A DNA stretch of 64,000 nt from Olleya namhaensis (GTDB lineage Bacteria; Bacteroidota; Bacteroidia; Flavobacteriales; Flavobacteriaceae): the NCBI RefSeq assembly GCF_900114005.1, contig NZ_FORM01000006.1, positions 1 to 64,000 of the forward strand. The letters run 5' to 3'. The notes under the pieces were generated by a model that was not told the origin of the DNA, did not search any database, and worked only from the letters and a program-made list of their open reading frames with translations. Every line of letters begins with the position of its first letter. The stretch's first letter is position 1. The position numbers and the translations under genes were made by a program. Of the stretch, positions 45,298 to 54,105 are shown one piece after another.

Positions 45298-46512
45298 ATG
45301 TCATTTAAACCAGCAGACAACATTCAGGACTTACAATATTTTGGAGAATTTGGAGGTGTAAACCCCTCTATTTCAGACTCATCTACTTATACTTTTTTGA
45401 AAGCAAAAACCATGTTTGATACTTTTGAAGGTAATACAGATGGTTGCTATTTATACTCTAGACACTCTACACCTTCTAACCTTTATTTAGGCGAAGCATT
45501 AGCTGCTATGGAAGGAACAGAAAGCGCAAATGTTGCAGGATCAGGAATGGGCGCCATCACACCTACTCTTTTACAACTTTGTGGCGCTGGAGATCATATT
45601 GTATCTAGCCGAACGATTTACGGTGGTACTTATGCTTTTTTAAAGAACTTTACACCTAGAATGAACATTGAAACGTCTTTTGTGGATATTACTAAACTAG
45701 AAGTTGTAGAAGCTGCAATTACTAAAAACACAAAGGTGTTGTATTGCGAGTCTGTTAGTAACCCTTTATTAGAAGTTGCAGACATTAAAGGCTTAGCCGC
45801 TTTAGCAAAAAAACATAATCTAACATTAGTTGTAGATAATACGTTTTCTCCTTTATCAATTTCGCCTGCACAATTAGGAGCAGATATTGTAATACATAGT
45901 TTAACTAAATTTATTAATGGCTCTTCGGACACTATGGGAGGTGTTGTTTGTGGTAGTGCAGACTTTGTTAATTCACTTAAAAGTGTCATTGATGGTGCTA
46001 GCATGTTACTTGGTGCTTCTATGGATAGTTTGCGCTCATCTTCAATATTGAAAAATATGAGAACGTTACATATTAGAATGAAGCAACACAGTAAAAACGC
46101 AGCTTATTTAGCTGAGAAATTTGAAGACTTAGGCATAAAGACCGTATACCCAGGATTAGCTTCTCACCCTTCTCATGATGTGTTTAAGTCTATGATGAAT
46201 GAAGCCTATGGTTTTGGAGGTATGCTAACTATTGATGCAGGATCACTAGACAAGGCAAACGCCTTAATGGAATTAATGCAAGAAAAAAATGTGGGTTACT
46301 TAGCTGTAAGTTTAGGGTTTTACAAAACATTATTTAGTGCTCCCGGAACCTCTACATCTTCTGAAATACCACAAGAGGAACAAGCTGAAATGGGATTAAG
46401 CGAAGGTCTAATTAGATTTTCTATTGGTTTAGATGATGATATCGAACGTACGTTTAACATGATAAAAGCATGCATGATTGAAGTTGGTGTTTTACAAACA
46501 GCAATGGCATAA
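45298..46512 (+). CDS. PLP-dependent sulfur amino-acid lyase (methionine gamma-lyase / cystathionine gamma-synthase family)
   Basis: 404 residues from ATG 45298 (MSFKPADNIQDLQYFGEFGG); longer in-frame starts run through the AT-rich promoter region. Cys/Met-metabolism fold I motifs: YLYSRHSTPSNLYLGEALAA (YxRxxNPT-like), SGMGAITPTLLQL, VDNTFSPL, IVIHSLTKFINGSSDTMGG with the PLP lysine in LTK, and SLGFYKTLFSAPGTSTSSEI. It could eliminate methanethiol from methionine or act on cystathionine or homocysteine; substrate uncertain. Divergent from an Lrp-type regulator that probably controls it. A strong terminator follows. Confidence 0.9.
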   Translation: MSFKPADNIQDLQYFGEFGGVNPSISDSSTYTFLKAKTMFDTFEGNTDGCYLYSRHSTPSNLYLGEALAAMEGTESANVAGSGMGAITPTLLQLCGAGDHIVSSRTIYGGTYAFLKNFTPRMNIETSFVDITKLEVVEAAITKNTKVLYCESVSNPLLEVADIKGLAALAKKHNLTLVVDNTFSPLSISPAQLGADIVIHSLTKFINGSSDTMGGVVCGSADFVNSLKSVIDGASMLLGASMDSLRSSSILKNMRTLHIRMKQHSKNAAYLAEKFEDLGIKTVYPGLASHPSHDVFKSMMNEAYGFGGMLTIDAGSLDKANALMELMQEKNVGYLAVSLGFYKTLFSAPGTSTSSEIPQEEQAEMGLSEGLIRFSIGLDDDIERTFNMIKACMIEVGVLQTAMA

Positions 46513-46532
46513 CCAATATAATTTACACAATA

Positions 46533-46567
46533 AAAAAGCCTGAACATTACTAATGTTCAGGCTTTTT
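46533..46567. terminator. Bidirectional terminator between the lyase gene and the surface-protein gene
   Basis: Nearly continuous palindrome AAAAAGCCTGAACATTA / TAATGTTCAGGCTTTTT (46533-46549 and 46551-46567), T-runs on both strands; the genes on either side converge. Confidence 0.93.
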
Positions 46568-46588
46568 TTATTCTAATTAAAAATTAGA

Positions 46589-48253
46589 TTATTGATTTAA
46601 AAGGGCTTCTATTTTAAGAAGTCTATCTTCTAAATTCTTTATTTTTTTGTCTTGAGATTCAATAACAGCATCTTGAGATTTTATCTTTTTGTTTAATTGT
46701 GTAATGTATAAAAATTGCTCTTCTAATTTTTCTAATGAAGATAAAGTCAATTCACTTAAATCAATTCTGAATCCATTATTTTTAATTTCTTCATAAGATT
46801 TAACTCCTGGAAGATGATTGTATTTTTTTGCAAAAGCTTCTGTTTCTTCGATAGTCTTAAATTTATACTCTGAATTAATTCCTGATTCTCCCGTAAAAAA
46901 CTTTTCAAAAACATAATCCGCATAACCTGTAGCGAAACCACCGTTAGTGGCTACAAAATTATTAGCAGTTACTCTTCCTAATACAGTTACATCTTGTGAC
47001 ACTCTAACATCTCCCAGAAAGTAACCAGCCCAAGAACCTACTTTTTCTACTTTTGAATATACGCCATAATGAATACCTCCTGCATCAGTATCAATTATAT
47101 TTTGTGTTCCGTATTTAACACCACTCCCTATTCCACTTAACTCATTTTTTGTTCCAAAATGATTTCCTGATCCTTCGTTATTTATATTATTACTAGTTCC
47201 TATCTTAGTTCCATTTCCAGTACCACTTATTTGATTATTGACTCCAATATTAGTCCCATTTCCATTATTTAAAACATTATTAATCCCAAAATGACTTCCG
47301 TTTCCTACTCCAGACAATGTGTTACTAATACCGTAATGTGTATTATTATTTGAGTTGGTAATTGTATTTCTCATGGCAAACTGAACACCAGTTCCAACTC
47401 CTGAGAGTAAATTAAAACTACCAATATGGGTACCTGTTCCAGTACCAGATAATTCACTTCTAGTTCCATAATGAGAGCCATTTCCCGAAGCGGTTACTCT
47501 ACTTCTTACCCCTTCAATAATACCACTAGCATCACCTCCTAATTGAGAGTAAACACCACGATGGTTACCCGTACCATCAGTATTATCTTCATTATAAATG
47601 CCTGTGTGCGTATTGTTATTATCACTTATAAAAAATGTACCAACACCTCTATGTTCACCTGATGCTGTAATGGGTTGGCTAAATCTATTATAAAGACCAT
47701 GGTGTATACCGCTTCCTTCAATACTCATTTCATTGTACATCGCAAAAACACTATTATTATTAAGTCCTTGTACTTTTATGTTTAAAGCTCGTTCTTCGTC
47801 ATTAGATAATAAATCTAATCCGTACAATGGTTTATCATGTCCTATTCCAACCTTACCTTCAGTAAAAATATCATCTGCTATATTTGTTGATTGAATAGTA
47901 GTTTCCGCCTTATACCAATCGTCATCTAAATCAACCGTATCAAAAGGCTTCCAATCTGTCACAGCATTATCCCAATAATAAAACCCAGAACTATAATCCT
48001 TAGTTGTTCCACTTATATTTACGCCTGCTAAATTATTGTTTAAGTAAATTACCATAGCATTTTGATCCACATTTGGATTAATTGCTGGAAATACATCCAA
48101 ACGAGGTAACAGCAACCCATCGTTAAAATTAGGAGCTGCAGGTGTAGTTACAGAAACATCTAAAAGAGATTTAGGATCTACGTTATTAATACCAACTTGG
48201 GCATTACTATCAATAAAAGAAAGTAATAAAACAAAAAATAATATTTTTTTCAT
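46589..48253 (-). CDS. Secreted repeat-rich protein with C-terminal S74-like / coiled-coil region
   Basis: 554 residues. Signal peptide to about residue 18 (DSNAQ), then VGINNVDPKSLLDV, a start common in Bacteroidota cell-surface proteins. Residues about 165-420 are a run of ~15-residue repeats of the type GNGTHxGxxNxLSG (for example GSHYGTRSELSG, GTHIGSFNLLSG, GTKIGTSNNINN), probably a beta-solenoid or trimeric stalk. The C-terminus has a tail-fibre/S74-like module (EKFFTGESGINSEYKFKTIE in part, YNHLPGVKSYEEIKNNGFRI) and a terminal coiled coil (about 500-554). There is no type IX sorting domain, so surface display is uncertain. Function unknown; adhesin-like role inferred. Confidence 0.78.
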   Translation of the reverse strand: MKKILFFVLLLSFIDSNAQVGINNVDPKSLLDVSVTTPAAPNFNDGLLLPRLDVFPAINPNVDQNAMVIYLNNNLAGVNISGTTKDYSSGFYYWDNAVTDWKPFDTVDLDDDWYKAETTIQSTNIADDIFTEGKVGIGHDKPLYGLDLLSNDEERALNIKVQGLNNNSVFAMYNEMSIEGSGIHHGLYNRFSQPITASGEHRGVGTFFISDNNNTHTGIYNEDNTDGTGNHRGVYSQLGGDASGIIEGVRSRVTASGNGSHYGTRSELSGTGTGTHIGSFNLLSGVGTGVQFAMRNTITNSNNNTHYGISNTLSGVGNGSHFGINNVLNNGNGTNIGVNNQISGTGNGTKIGTSNNINNEGSGNHFGTKNELSGIGSGVKYGTQNIIDTDAGGIHYGVYSKVEKVGSWAGYFLGDVRVSQDVTVLGRVTANNFVATNGGFATGYADYVFEKFFTGESGINSEYKFKTIEETEAFAKKYNHLPGVKSYEEIKNNGFRIDLSELTLSSLEKLEEQFLYITQLNKKIKSQDAVIESQDKKIKNLEDRLLKIEALLNQ

Positions 48254-48679
48254 AGCTAGAATCTTAATTTACATTGCTAATGTAGGAGCGTCAGTCGTAA
48301 AATAATGTTATAGTATACTTAAAGTTGCTAATTTTAGATTAAGTGTGTATAAAGTCAGTTAAAATAGGCTTTTATGAACCTTTTATGGCTATTAATATCA
48401 ACACTTTAAACGGTTATAAAAACACAAAACAGCTTACCTTTTTTAATTTCGTTAAAACAAAAAGCAACACGCTTGTAACAAAAGTTAAAATCATTCACAA
48501 AATTACCCCAAAAGCAATGGTATATTATCTATACCTTTTTTTTGAGATTGTTAGCAAAAAGTTACTCCTTTAAAAACTCAACTTAACAATTACAGATAAC
48601 TACCTAATTGTCAGCACTCAAATCCATTTGCATAGCTTCTTGTAAAATCGTAACATTACATATCCAAAAAACTAACTAA
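48254..48679. other. Intergenic stretch upstream of nhaC, no gene seen
   Basis: 426 bp between divergent genes. The only reading frame (48343-48573, GTG start, 76 codons) is low complexity (many K, N, T, I) with no recognisable feature and is not called. No exact TAnnTTTG promoter or terminator hairpin was identified for either flanking gene. Confidence 0.5.
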
Positions 48680-50341
48680 ATGCAAGACGACAATCTTTCG
48701 GAAATAGAAATCCAAGATCAAACCATTATAGAGAATAAAGAACTAAACATTTGGGAAGCATTAATACCTGTTGTTTTGCTAATGTGTATGCTAGCTTACA
48801 ACATATTTGTGGCAGATGGCGAAGCTTTAGGTGCATATTCTAATCAGTTTATTTTATTAATCGCAGGTGCTATTGCAGCAGTTGTCGGTTTCTTTAATAA
48901 AGTAAACTATAAACTAATGCTAAAGGAAATATGGGAAAACTTACAAAGTGTATTTGTCCCGATCATGATTTTATTTTTAGTTGGTGCTTTAGCCGGAACT
49001 TGGTTAATTAGTGGTGTAATACCTGCTATGGTATATTATGGATTACAAGTTTTAAATCCATCCATATTTTTACCGGCTTCTGTTATTATTTGCGCAGTAA
49101 TATCTATTGCTACAGGTAGTTCTTGGACCACCTCTGCAACTGTTGGTATTGCGCTTATTGGTATTGGTACAGCTTTAGGGATTAGCCCAGGTATGATTGC
49201 TGGAGCCGTAATTTCTGGAGCTTATTTTGGAGATAAAATGTCACCTTTAAGTGATACAACAAACTTGGCGCCTGCTATGGCCGGAACAGATTTATTTACA
49301 CATATAAAATACATGAGTATTACTACTGTACCAACAGTAATTATTACACTTATAGCGTTTTCTATCATGAGTGTAAGCATAGAATCTACAGGTAGCTCTG
49401 ATACCTCTTTCATTTTAGGAACAATAGACAAATACTTTAATATTACACCGCTTCTTTTTTTAGTACCAGTAGCTGTAGTTGTATTAATTCTTTTTAAAGT
49501 TAAACCTGTAGCAGCCTTAATTTCTGGTGTACTTTTAGCAGCTGTATTCGCCTTTGTATTTCAATCTAAATTAATTGAAAACATAACAGACTCTTCTACC
49601 AAAACAGTTGTAACCTCTATATTAACAGATACTAGTGTAGAAATTGATAACGCAGAATATCTAGCTAACTTATCTCCTGCAGATATAGAGAAAGTTAATA
49701 ACGACCCACAACTTAAAAATCTATTTTCAGATGACGATTTAAAAGGTGTACATACACTACAAAGTTTACAAAGCTTTTTAGCTCCAGATTATGCAGACGC
49801 TGCTGTTGTTAAGGCTAAAGCCGAAAACTTAGAAAAACTAATCACCATTAAAAGGTTAAAAAAATTATTTAGCGCAGGTGGGATGAACGGGATGCTTTGG
49901 ACCATCCTACTAATATGTTGTGCAATGGTATTTGGTGGTACAATGGACGCAATTGGTGCCTTATCACGTATTACAAGAGAACTATTAAAACTAGCCACTA
50001 CAGTCTTTGGATTGTTTGCTAGTACGGTAATAAGCTGTTTAGGGTTAAATGCAATTGCATCAGATCAATACCTAGCGCTGGTTATACCGGGTAAAATGTT
50101 TAAAAAAGCATATCAAGATAAAGGACTAGCGCCAGAAAACTTAAGTCGTACTCTAGAGGATTCTGGTACTGTAACCTCTGTACTTATACCATGGAATACC
50201 TGTGGTGCATACCAATCTGGTGTTTTAGGCGTAGGTGTTGGAGAGTATTTTGTCTATGCCATTTTTAACTGGCTAAGTCCATTTACAACCTTGTTTTTTG
50301 CTGCACTTAATATTAAAATCAGACAACTAAAAGATAAATAA
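48680..50341 (+). CDS. nhaC: Na+/H+ antiporter, NhaC family
   Basis: 553 residues with about 11-12 membrane segments. It should export Na+ in exchange for protons, fitting a marine lifestyle. Family motifs are TGSSWTTSATVGIALIGIG, SGAYFGDKMSPLSDTTNLAP, FGGTMDAIGALSRI, NAIASDQYLALVIPGKMF and EDSGTVTSVLIPWNTCGAYQ. The extra hydrophilic loop of about 100 residues (about 300-400) between membrane blocks is longer than in the shortest members but common in Bacteroidota versions. It appears monocistronic with a terminator 42 bp downstream. Confidence 0.95.
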   Translation: MQDDNLSEIEIQDQTIIENKELNIWEALIPVVLLMCMLAYNIFVADGEALGAYSNQFILLIAGAIAAVVGFFNKVNYKLMLKEIWENLQSVFVPIMILFLVGALAGTWLISGVIPAMVYYGLQVLNPSIFLPASVIICAVISIATGSSWTTSATVGIALIGIGTALGISPGMIAGAVISGAYFGDKMSPLSDTTNLAPAMAGTDLFTHIKYMSITTVPTVIITLIAFSIMSVSIESTGSSDTSFILGTIDKYFNITPLLFLVPVAVVVLILFKVKPVAALISGVLLAAVFAFVFQSKLIENITDSSTKTVVTSILTDTSVEIDNAEYLANLSPADIEKVNNDPQLKNLFSDDDLKGVHTLQSLQSFLAPDYADAAVVKAKAENLEKLITIKRLKKLFSAGGMNGMLWTILLICCAMVFGGTMDAIGALSRITRELLKLATTVFGLFASTVISCLGLNAIASDQYLALVIPGKMFKKAYQDKGLAPENLSRTLEDSGTVTSVLIPWNTCGAYQSGVLGVGVGEYFVYAIFNWLSPFTTLFFAALNIKIRQLKDK

Positions 50342-50382
50342 CTGTAAATTATACACTTTAGAGTTTACTATAATTAAAATTT

Positions 50383-50427
50383 ATAGCCTAATAAGATTTA
50401 AAAATTTTATTAGGCTATTTTTTTTTA
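50383..50427 (+). terminator. Terminator of nhaC
   Basis: ATAGCCTAATAA (50383-50394) / TTATTAGGCTAT (50407-50418), 12-nt loop, then nine T. Confidence 0.88.
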
Positions 50428-50437
50428 CCTTCTAATG

Positions 50438-50445
50438 TATCTTTG
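50438..50445 (+). promoter_or_regulatory. Bacteroidota-type -7 element for the peroxiredoxin operon
   Basis: TATCTTTG, exact TAnnTTTG match, 42 bp before the ATG at 50488 and directly after the nhaC terminator. Confidence 0.72.
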
Positions 50446-50487
50446 CACACTGAAAAAACAATGTATTAATTATAAAATTTTAAACAA

Positions 50488-51132
50488 ATGGCAATAGTAG
50501 GAAAACAATTCCCAGATTTACATGTGGATGCAATGAACGAAATGGGTGATACTTTTAAAATCAACGTTCTTGAAGAAGCAAAAAACAACAACAAAAAAGT
50601 AGTATTATTCTGGTATCCTAAAGATTTTACTTTTGTTTGCCCAACAGAATTACATGCTTTTGAAGCTGCTAAGGCAGAATTCGCAAAAAGAAACACAATC
50701 GTTATTGGTGCGTCTTGTGATACTCCAGAAGTACACTTTGCATGGTTAAGTCAAGCAAAAGATAATGGTGGTATTGAAGGTGTTACTTACCCAATCCTTG
50801 CAGATAGTAACCGTAACTTATCTAGTATCTTAGGTATTTTAGATATCAAAAACGAAACTTACGATGAAGAAACTGGAACTGTACAAGTAGAAGGTGACAA
50901 CGTAACTTACAGAGCAACTTATATTATTGACGAAGATGGTATCGTACAACACGAAAGTATCAACAACATGCCATTAGGTAGAAACGTTGGAGAATACTTA
51001 CGTTTAGTAGATGCATTAACGCATGTACAAGAAAAAGGTGAAGTTTGTCCTGCAAACTGGGAAGAAGGTAAAGATGCAATGCAAGCTAACGCTAAAGGTA
51101 CTGCAGCTTATTTAGCAAATCACGTAAACTAA
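50488..51132 (+). CDS. 2-Cys peroxiredoxin (AhpC/TSA family)
   Basis: 214 residues. It reduces hydrogen peroxide and organic peroxides. The peroxidatic cysteine is Cys51 in FTFVCPTEL, and the resolving cysteine is in GEVCPANWEEG near residue 188; the C-terminal extension YLANHVN is typical of this subgroup. It starts a three-gene operon with a thioredoxin 6 bp later and a DUF6952 gene, so the thioredoxin is the likely electron donor. A perfect TATCTTTG promoter precedes it. Confidence 0.96.
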   Translation: MAIVGKQFPDLHVDAMNEMGDTFKINVLEEAKNNNKKVVLFWYPKDFTFVCPTELHAFEAAKAEFAKRNTIVIGASCDTPEVHFAWLSQAKDNGGIEGVTYPILADSNRNLSSILGILDIKNETYDEETGTVQVEGDNVTYRATYIIDEDGIVQHESINNMPLGRNVGEYLRLVDALTHVQEKGEVCPANWEEGKDAMQANAKGTAAYLANHVN

Positions 51133-51138
51133 ATTATT

Positions 51139-51447
51139 ATGTTACAAGAACTAAGTCAAGATAACTTAAGCGAAATTATAGCAAATAACGACACTGTAGT
51201 AGTACAATATTCGGCTACATGGTGTGGTAACTGTCGTATCATGAAACCAAAGGTTAAGAAATTAGCTGGCGAGTTAGAAAATATAACATTTGTTATCGCT
51301 GACGCGGAAAAATTTCCGGAATCAAGAAAATTAGCTACTGTAGATAATTTACCAACGTTTGCAACATTTAAAGGTGGACAATTTGTAAATCAAACACAGA
51401 CTAACAAATTTGACGTTTTAAAAGAGTTAGTTGACGAAGTAGCATAA
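51139..51447 (+). CDS. Thioredoxin-family protein
   Basis: 102 residues, no signal peptide. The active site is WCGNCR rather than the usual WCGPC, and the thioredoxin fold is otherwise complete (VVQYSATWCGNC, NLPTFATFKGGQ with the cis-Pro). It starts 6 bp after the peroxiredoxin stop, so it is probably the dedicated reductant of that enzyme. The changed CxxC spacer residue (Asn for Pro) should alter its redox potential. Confidence 0.94.
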   Translation: MLQELSQDNLSEIIANNDTVVVQYSATWCGNCRIMKPKVKKLAGELENITFVIADAEKFPESRKLATVDNLPTFATFKGGQFVNQTQTNKFDVLKELVDEVA

Positions 51448-51524
51448 CACATAAATGTCAGGTTACGCGCAGTTACAGCCAAAAGCTTAACTGCGTTTAA
51501 ACAGACAACAAAAAACAATTATCA

Positions 51525-51782
51525 ATGAAATTACCAGTAATAAAACACTTAACACAATTTATAGAGGACAATGACGAAGATTACATCGTTGAAACTATTG
51601 AAACTCTAGAAGCCTTAACTGAAGTACCATCTCTTAAAGATGAAGAATTAGACGTTATTGGAGAGTTAATCTCTAATATGTATGGTGCAATTGAAGTTAA
51701 TAAAATGATTAAAGACGGTGCAACTAAAAAAGATGCAGTAAACGGATTTATGAAACGTGTTTTAGGGTCTATTGATAAGTAA
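51525..51782 (+). CDS. DUF6952-family small protein
   Basis: 85 residues, acidic and helical, opening MKLPVIKHLTQFIEDNDEDY and ending VNGFMKRVLGSIDK. I recognise it as the small protein of unknown function that often follows peroxiredoxin and thioredoxin genes in Flavobacteriaceae. It sits 77 bp after the thioredoxin gene and before the operon terminator. A role in peroxide defence is inferred only from linkage. Confidence 0.85.
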   Translation: MKLPVIKHLTQFIEDNDEDYIVETIETLEALTEVPSLKDEELDVIGELISNMYGAIEVNKMIKDGATKKDAVNGFMKRVLGSIDK

Positions 51783-51809
51783 TTGAAAAAGAAAAATTAG
51801 TAATTATTA

Positions 51810-51842
51810 AAACCACTTTGTGCTAGCAAAGTGGTTTTTTTT
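51810..51842 (+). terminator. Terminator of the peroxiredoxin operon
   Basis: AAACCACTTTG (51810-51820) / CAAAGTGGTTT (51827-51837), loop TGCTAG, followed by T-run. Confidence 0.92.
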
Positions 51843-51855
51843 GTTAAATAAATAA

Positions 51856-51867
51856 TTGGTTAACCAA
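51856..51867. promoter_or_regulatory. Palindrome TTGGTTAACCAA upstream of the alginate lyase gene
   Basis: A perfect 12-bp palindrome 86 bp before the PL7 start codon, with an extra half-like CTTGGTTTT at about 51880. Symmetric TTGGTnACCAA-like sites suit GntR- or LacI-type carbohydrate regulators; the regulator is not in the window. Confidence 0.45.
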
Positions 51868-51952
51868 ATTTTGCATACCTTGGTTTTGTTATTAATGCAA
51901 GGCAATATAAATGTATTGTTACGCTATACCACCAAAAAAAAACTAAACTACA

Positions 51953-53050
51953 ATGACAAAACAAAGTATCTCAATAATTTCAGCTACTTTACTTCTATGT
52001 GCTTTAACAACACTTAGTAGCTGTAAAAAAGAAACAAAACAAGCGGAAATGCCTAAAACGGAAGTCGCTCCAAAAACAGTATACGCTAGTAGTGTTATTC
52101 CGTTTTTTGATCAATGGAAACTTATTTTAGGTGATGGTTCAAATGCAGGAATTGCAACAGATTTTGAAAACAAAGATTTTTTCTACACTCAAAACGATGG
52201 AAAAGACAACTGGGTTGTGTTTAAATCGCCAAATGGTGGTGATACTCACGGAACATCAAATAACACCAGAACCGAACTAGCACAAACAAAAAAATGGTAC
52301 CCAGAAACTGCTGATGACAAACTATCTGCGACATTAAAAGTAATGAATGTGTCTGCAACAGGAGATGCACGTGTTGCTGCATCGCACGCTGTGGTAGTTG
52401 GTCAAATACATAGTGCTGATGCTTTTGAAAACGAGCCACTAAAAATATTTTACAAAAAATACCCTGGTCAAACTAAAGGTTCAGTCTTTTGGCATTACGA
52501 AATTAATACTGCAGGAGACGATAATGCTAAACGATGGGATTATTCTTCTGCTGTTTGGGGTAACGATTTTTCTGTAGTGGGTAGCGATGCTAATACATTT
52601 CCGGCAGAACCTCAAGATGGTATAGCCTTAGGCGAAGAATTTAGCTATAATGTGGTTGTAAAGCAAGGTATTATGGAGCTTACATTTACAAGTCCAGGAC
52701 ACGAGACTAAAACGTTTACTAAAAACTTATTACAATCAGAATACGCTACTAAAGCAGATATCCCTGTACAAACTCAAAAACTATTTTTTCCAATTGGTCA
52801 AGATGGTGTGGAGCGTAAAGAAGCATACACAGGAGAAGGTTGTTTCTTTAAACTTGGATGTTACAATCAGACTAACGGAAAATCTCCTGACGTAAATAAA
52901 AACTGGTGCTCTGGAGCAGAAACACATGGTGGCGATATCCAAAAGCAATATGCAGATGGTAACTATGCAGAAGTATGGTTTAAAACAGGAAGCATATCTG
53001 TAAGCGAAACAGCTGTATCAAATGATGGTTACTTCGCTAAAAACGATTAA
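51953..53050 (+). CDS. Polysaccharide lyase family 7 alginate lyase, lipoprotein
   Basis: 365 residues; lipobox SSC (Cys24 region, TTLSSCKK) predicts an outer-membrane or periplasmic lipoprotein. The PL7 (alginate_lyase2) catalytic motifs are visible: NTRTELAQ (RTEL), VVGQIHSAD (QIH) and CFFKLGCYNQ in the place of YFKAGxYNQ. It should cleave alginate by beta-elimination; the QIH form is generally linked with guluronate-containing substrates. It stands alone: no SusC/SusD or KDG pathway genes are in the window. A palindromic candidate operator lies upstream and a terminator follows. Confidence 0.93.
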   Translation: MTKQSISIISATLLLCALTTLSSCKKETKQAEMPKTEVAPKTVYASSVIPFFDQWKLILGDGSNAGIATDFENKDFFYTQNDGKDNWVVFKSPNGGDTHGTSNNTRTELAQTKKWYPETADDKLSATLKVMNVSATGDARVAASHAVVVGQIHSADAFENEPLKIFYKKYPGQTKGSVFWHYEINTAGDDNAKRWDYSSAVWGNDFSVVGSDANTFPAEPQDGIALGEEFSYNVVVKQGIMELTFTSPGHETKTFTKNLLQSEYATKADIPVQTQKLFFPIGQDGVERKEAYTGEGCFFKLGCYNQTNGKSPDVNKNWCSGAETHGGDIQKQYADGNYAEVWFKTGSISVSETAVSNDGYFAKND

Positions 53051-53076
53051 TCCACGCTACTAATTTATACTATTTT

Positions 53077-53112
53077 AAAAGCCACTTTACCGTTGTAAAG
53101 TGGCTTTTTTAT
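53077..53112 (+). terminator. Terminator of the alginate lyase gene
   Basis: AAAAGCCACTTTAC (53077-53090) / GTAAAGTGGCTTTT (53095-53108), loop CGTT, followed by T-run. Confidence 0.93.
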
Positions 53113-53282
53113 ATCGCATAACGTCAAGTTTTATATCAATTTTAAATATTATCTATTCTAAGATCTTATAACTGTTTAAATAATTTCCAATTAGTAGATT
53201 ACATTCTGACGGGTTAGTTATAATTAATCGCTTACTTTATTTATAAAATAAACTGTTGTAAATTACTTGCTTAATTAGAAAA

Positions 53283-53957
53283 ATGAGAATAAAAGTAAGC
53301 GTTTTATTTATTTTAATATTTGCCACTCAATGCAAAAACATTGAGAAAAAAGACGCGCAAGAGCGTGATTGGGATGTGATAAAAACATCAAGGCATTATA
53401 GAGATTACGCTACATTCATTCAAAACCATCCTAATTCTAACAATTTAGAAAATGCTATTTCAGAGTATTTGTTTTTAAAAGATAGCCTTTCGGATTTTAT
53501 TGTTTGCAATAGATACAATGCCACAATTGATAAAGTTAACAATACTAAACTACTGTTTAATCAGTCATTAACAACTATTGATTCGTTAAGATATTTAGCC
53601 TTCAACTATCTTAAAAATGCAAACGGAGCAATGGAAGTTTCATCAAAATTGAAATATAAAATCAGCGTTCCAAATACAGATGTATTCGATTCCATTTCTA
53701 AAGGTCAATTTGAATTTCATTTCTACAAAAAACACATTCCTGTTACTTATTTACAACCAGTAATAACTGAAATAAGTAAAGGCATTAATGATTACAAAAA
53801 CTATTTGTCAAAAAAATGGTATCAAACGGAATACGCTGAGTTAGAAAAGGACAAAAAAATAGCAATTGACGCATTAAACGATCAAAAGTTGGTCTTTTTT
53901 GATTTCACGGACTTAGAAGCTAAAAGGATTACACCACCGCCACCAGCATCGGACTAA
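53283..53957 (+). CDS. Hypothetical lipoprotein-like protein
   Basis: 224 residues with a hydrophobic signal sequence ending FATQC, a weak lipobox (Gln at -1). The mature protein opens with DWDVIKTSRHYRDYATFIQN followed by HPNSNNLENA, a helical pattern seen in proteins with caspase- or TPR-like partners, then helical sequence and a proline-rich end (RITPPPPASD). No family is recognised. First of three secreted or membrane hypotheticals in a row on the plus strand (53.3-55.7 kb); the next begins 148 bp later, so co-transcription is uncertain. Confidence 0.75.
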   Translation: MRIKVSVLFILIFATQCKNIEKKDAQERDWDVIKTSRHYRDYATFIQNHPNSNNLENAISEYLFLKDSLSDFIVCNRYNATIDKVNNTKLLFNQSLTTIDSLRYLAFNYLKNANGAMEVSSKLKYKISVPNTDVFDSISKGQFEFHFYKKHIPVTYLQPVITEISKGINDYKNYLSKKWYQTEYAELEKDKKIAIDALNDQKLVFFDFTDLEAKRITPPPPASD

Positions 53958-54105
53958 TACAGTTAGAAGTAAATAATAAAAGCACAACCAATATTATAAA
54001 CAAAGCCCTACTCTTCCGCTTTTATTCACTAAATTAGACATTCAACAAAGACAGTACACCTAAACTAATCACAAATAACACCATTACAACTAACGCTATT
54101 ACCCA

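Noticed and set aside
48343-48573. 76-codon GTG-start frame upstream of nhaC
   Set aside because: Low-complexity composition, no recognisable motif, and it lies in an otherwise gene-less divergent region.
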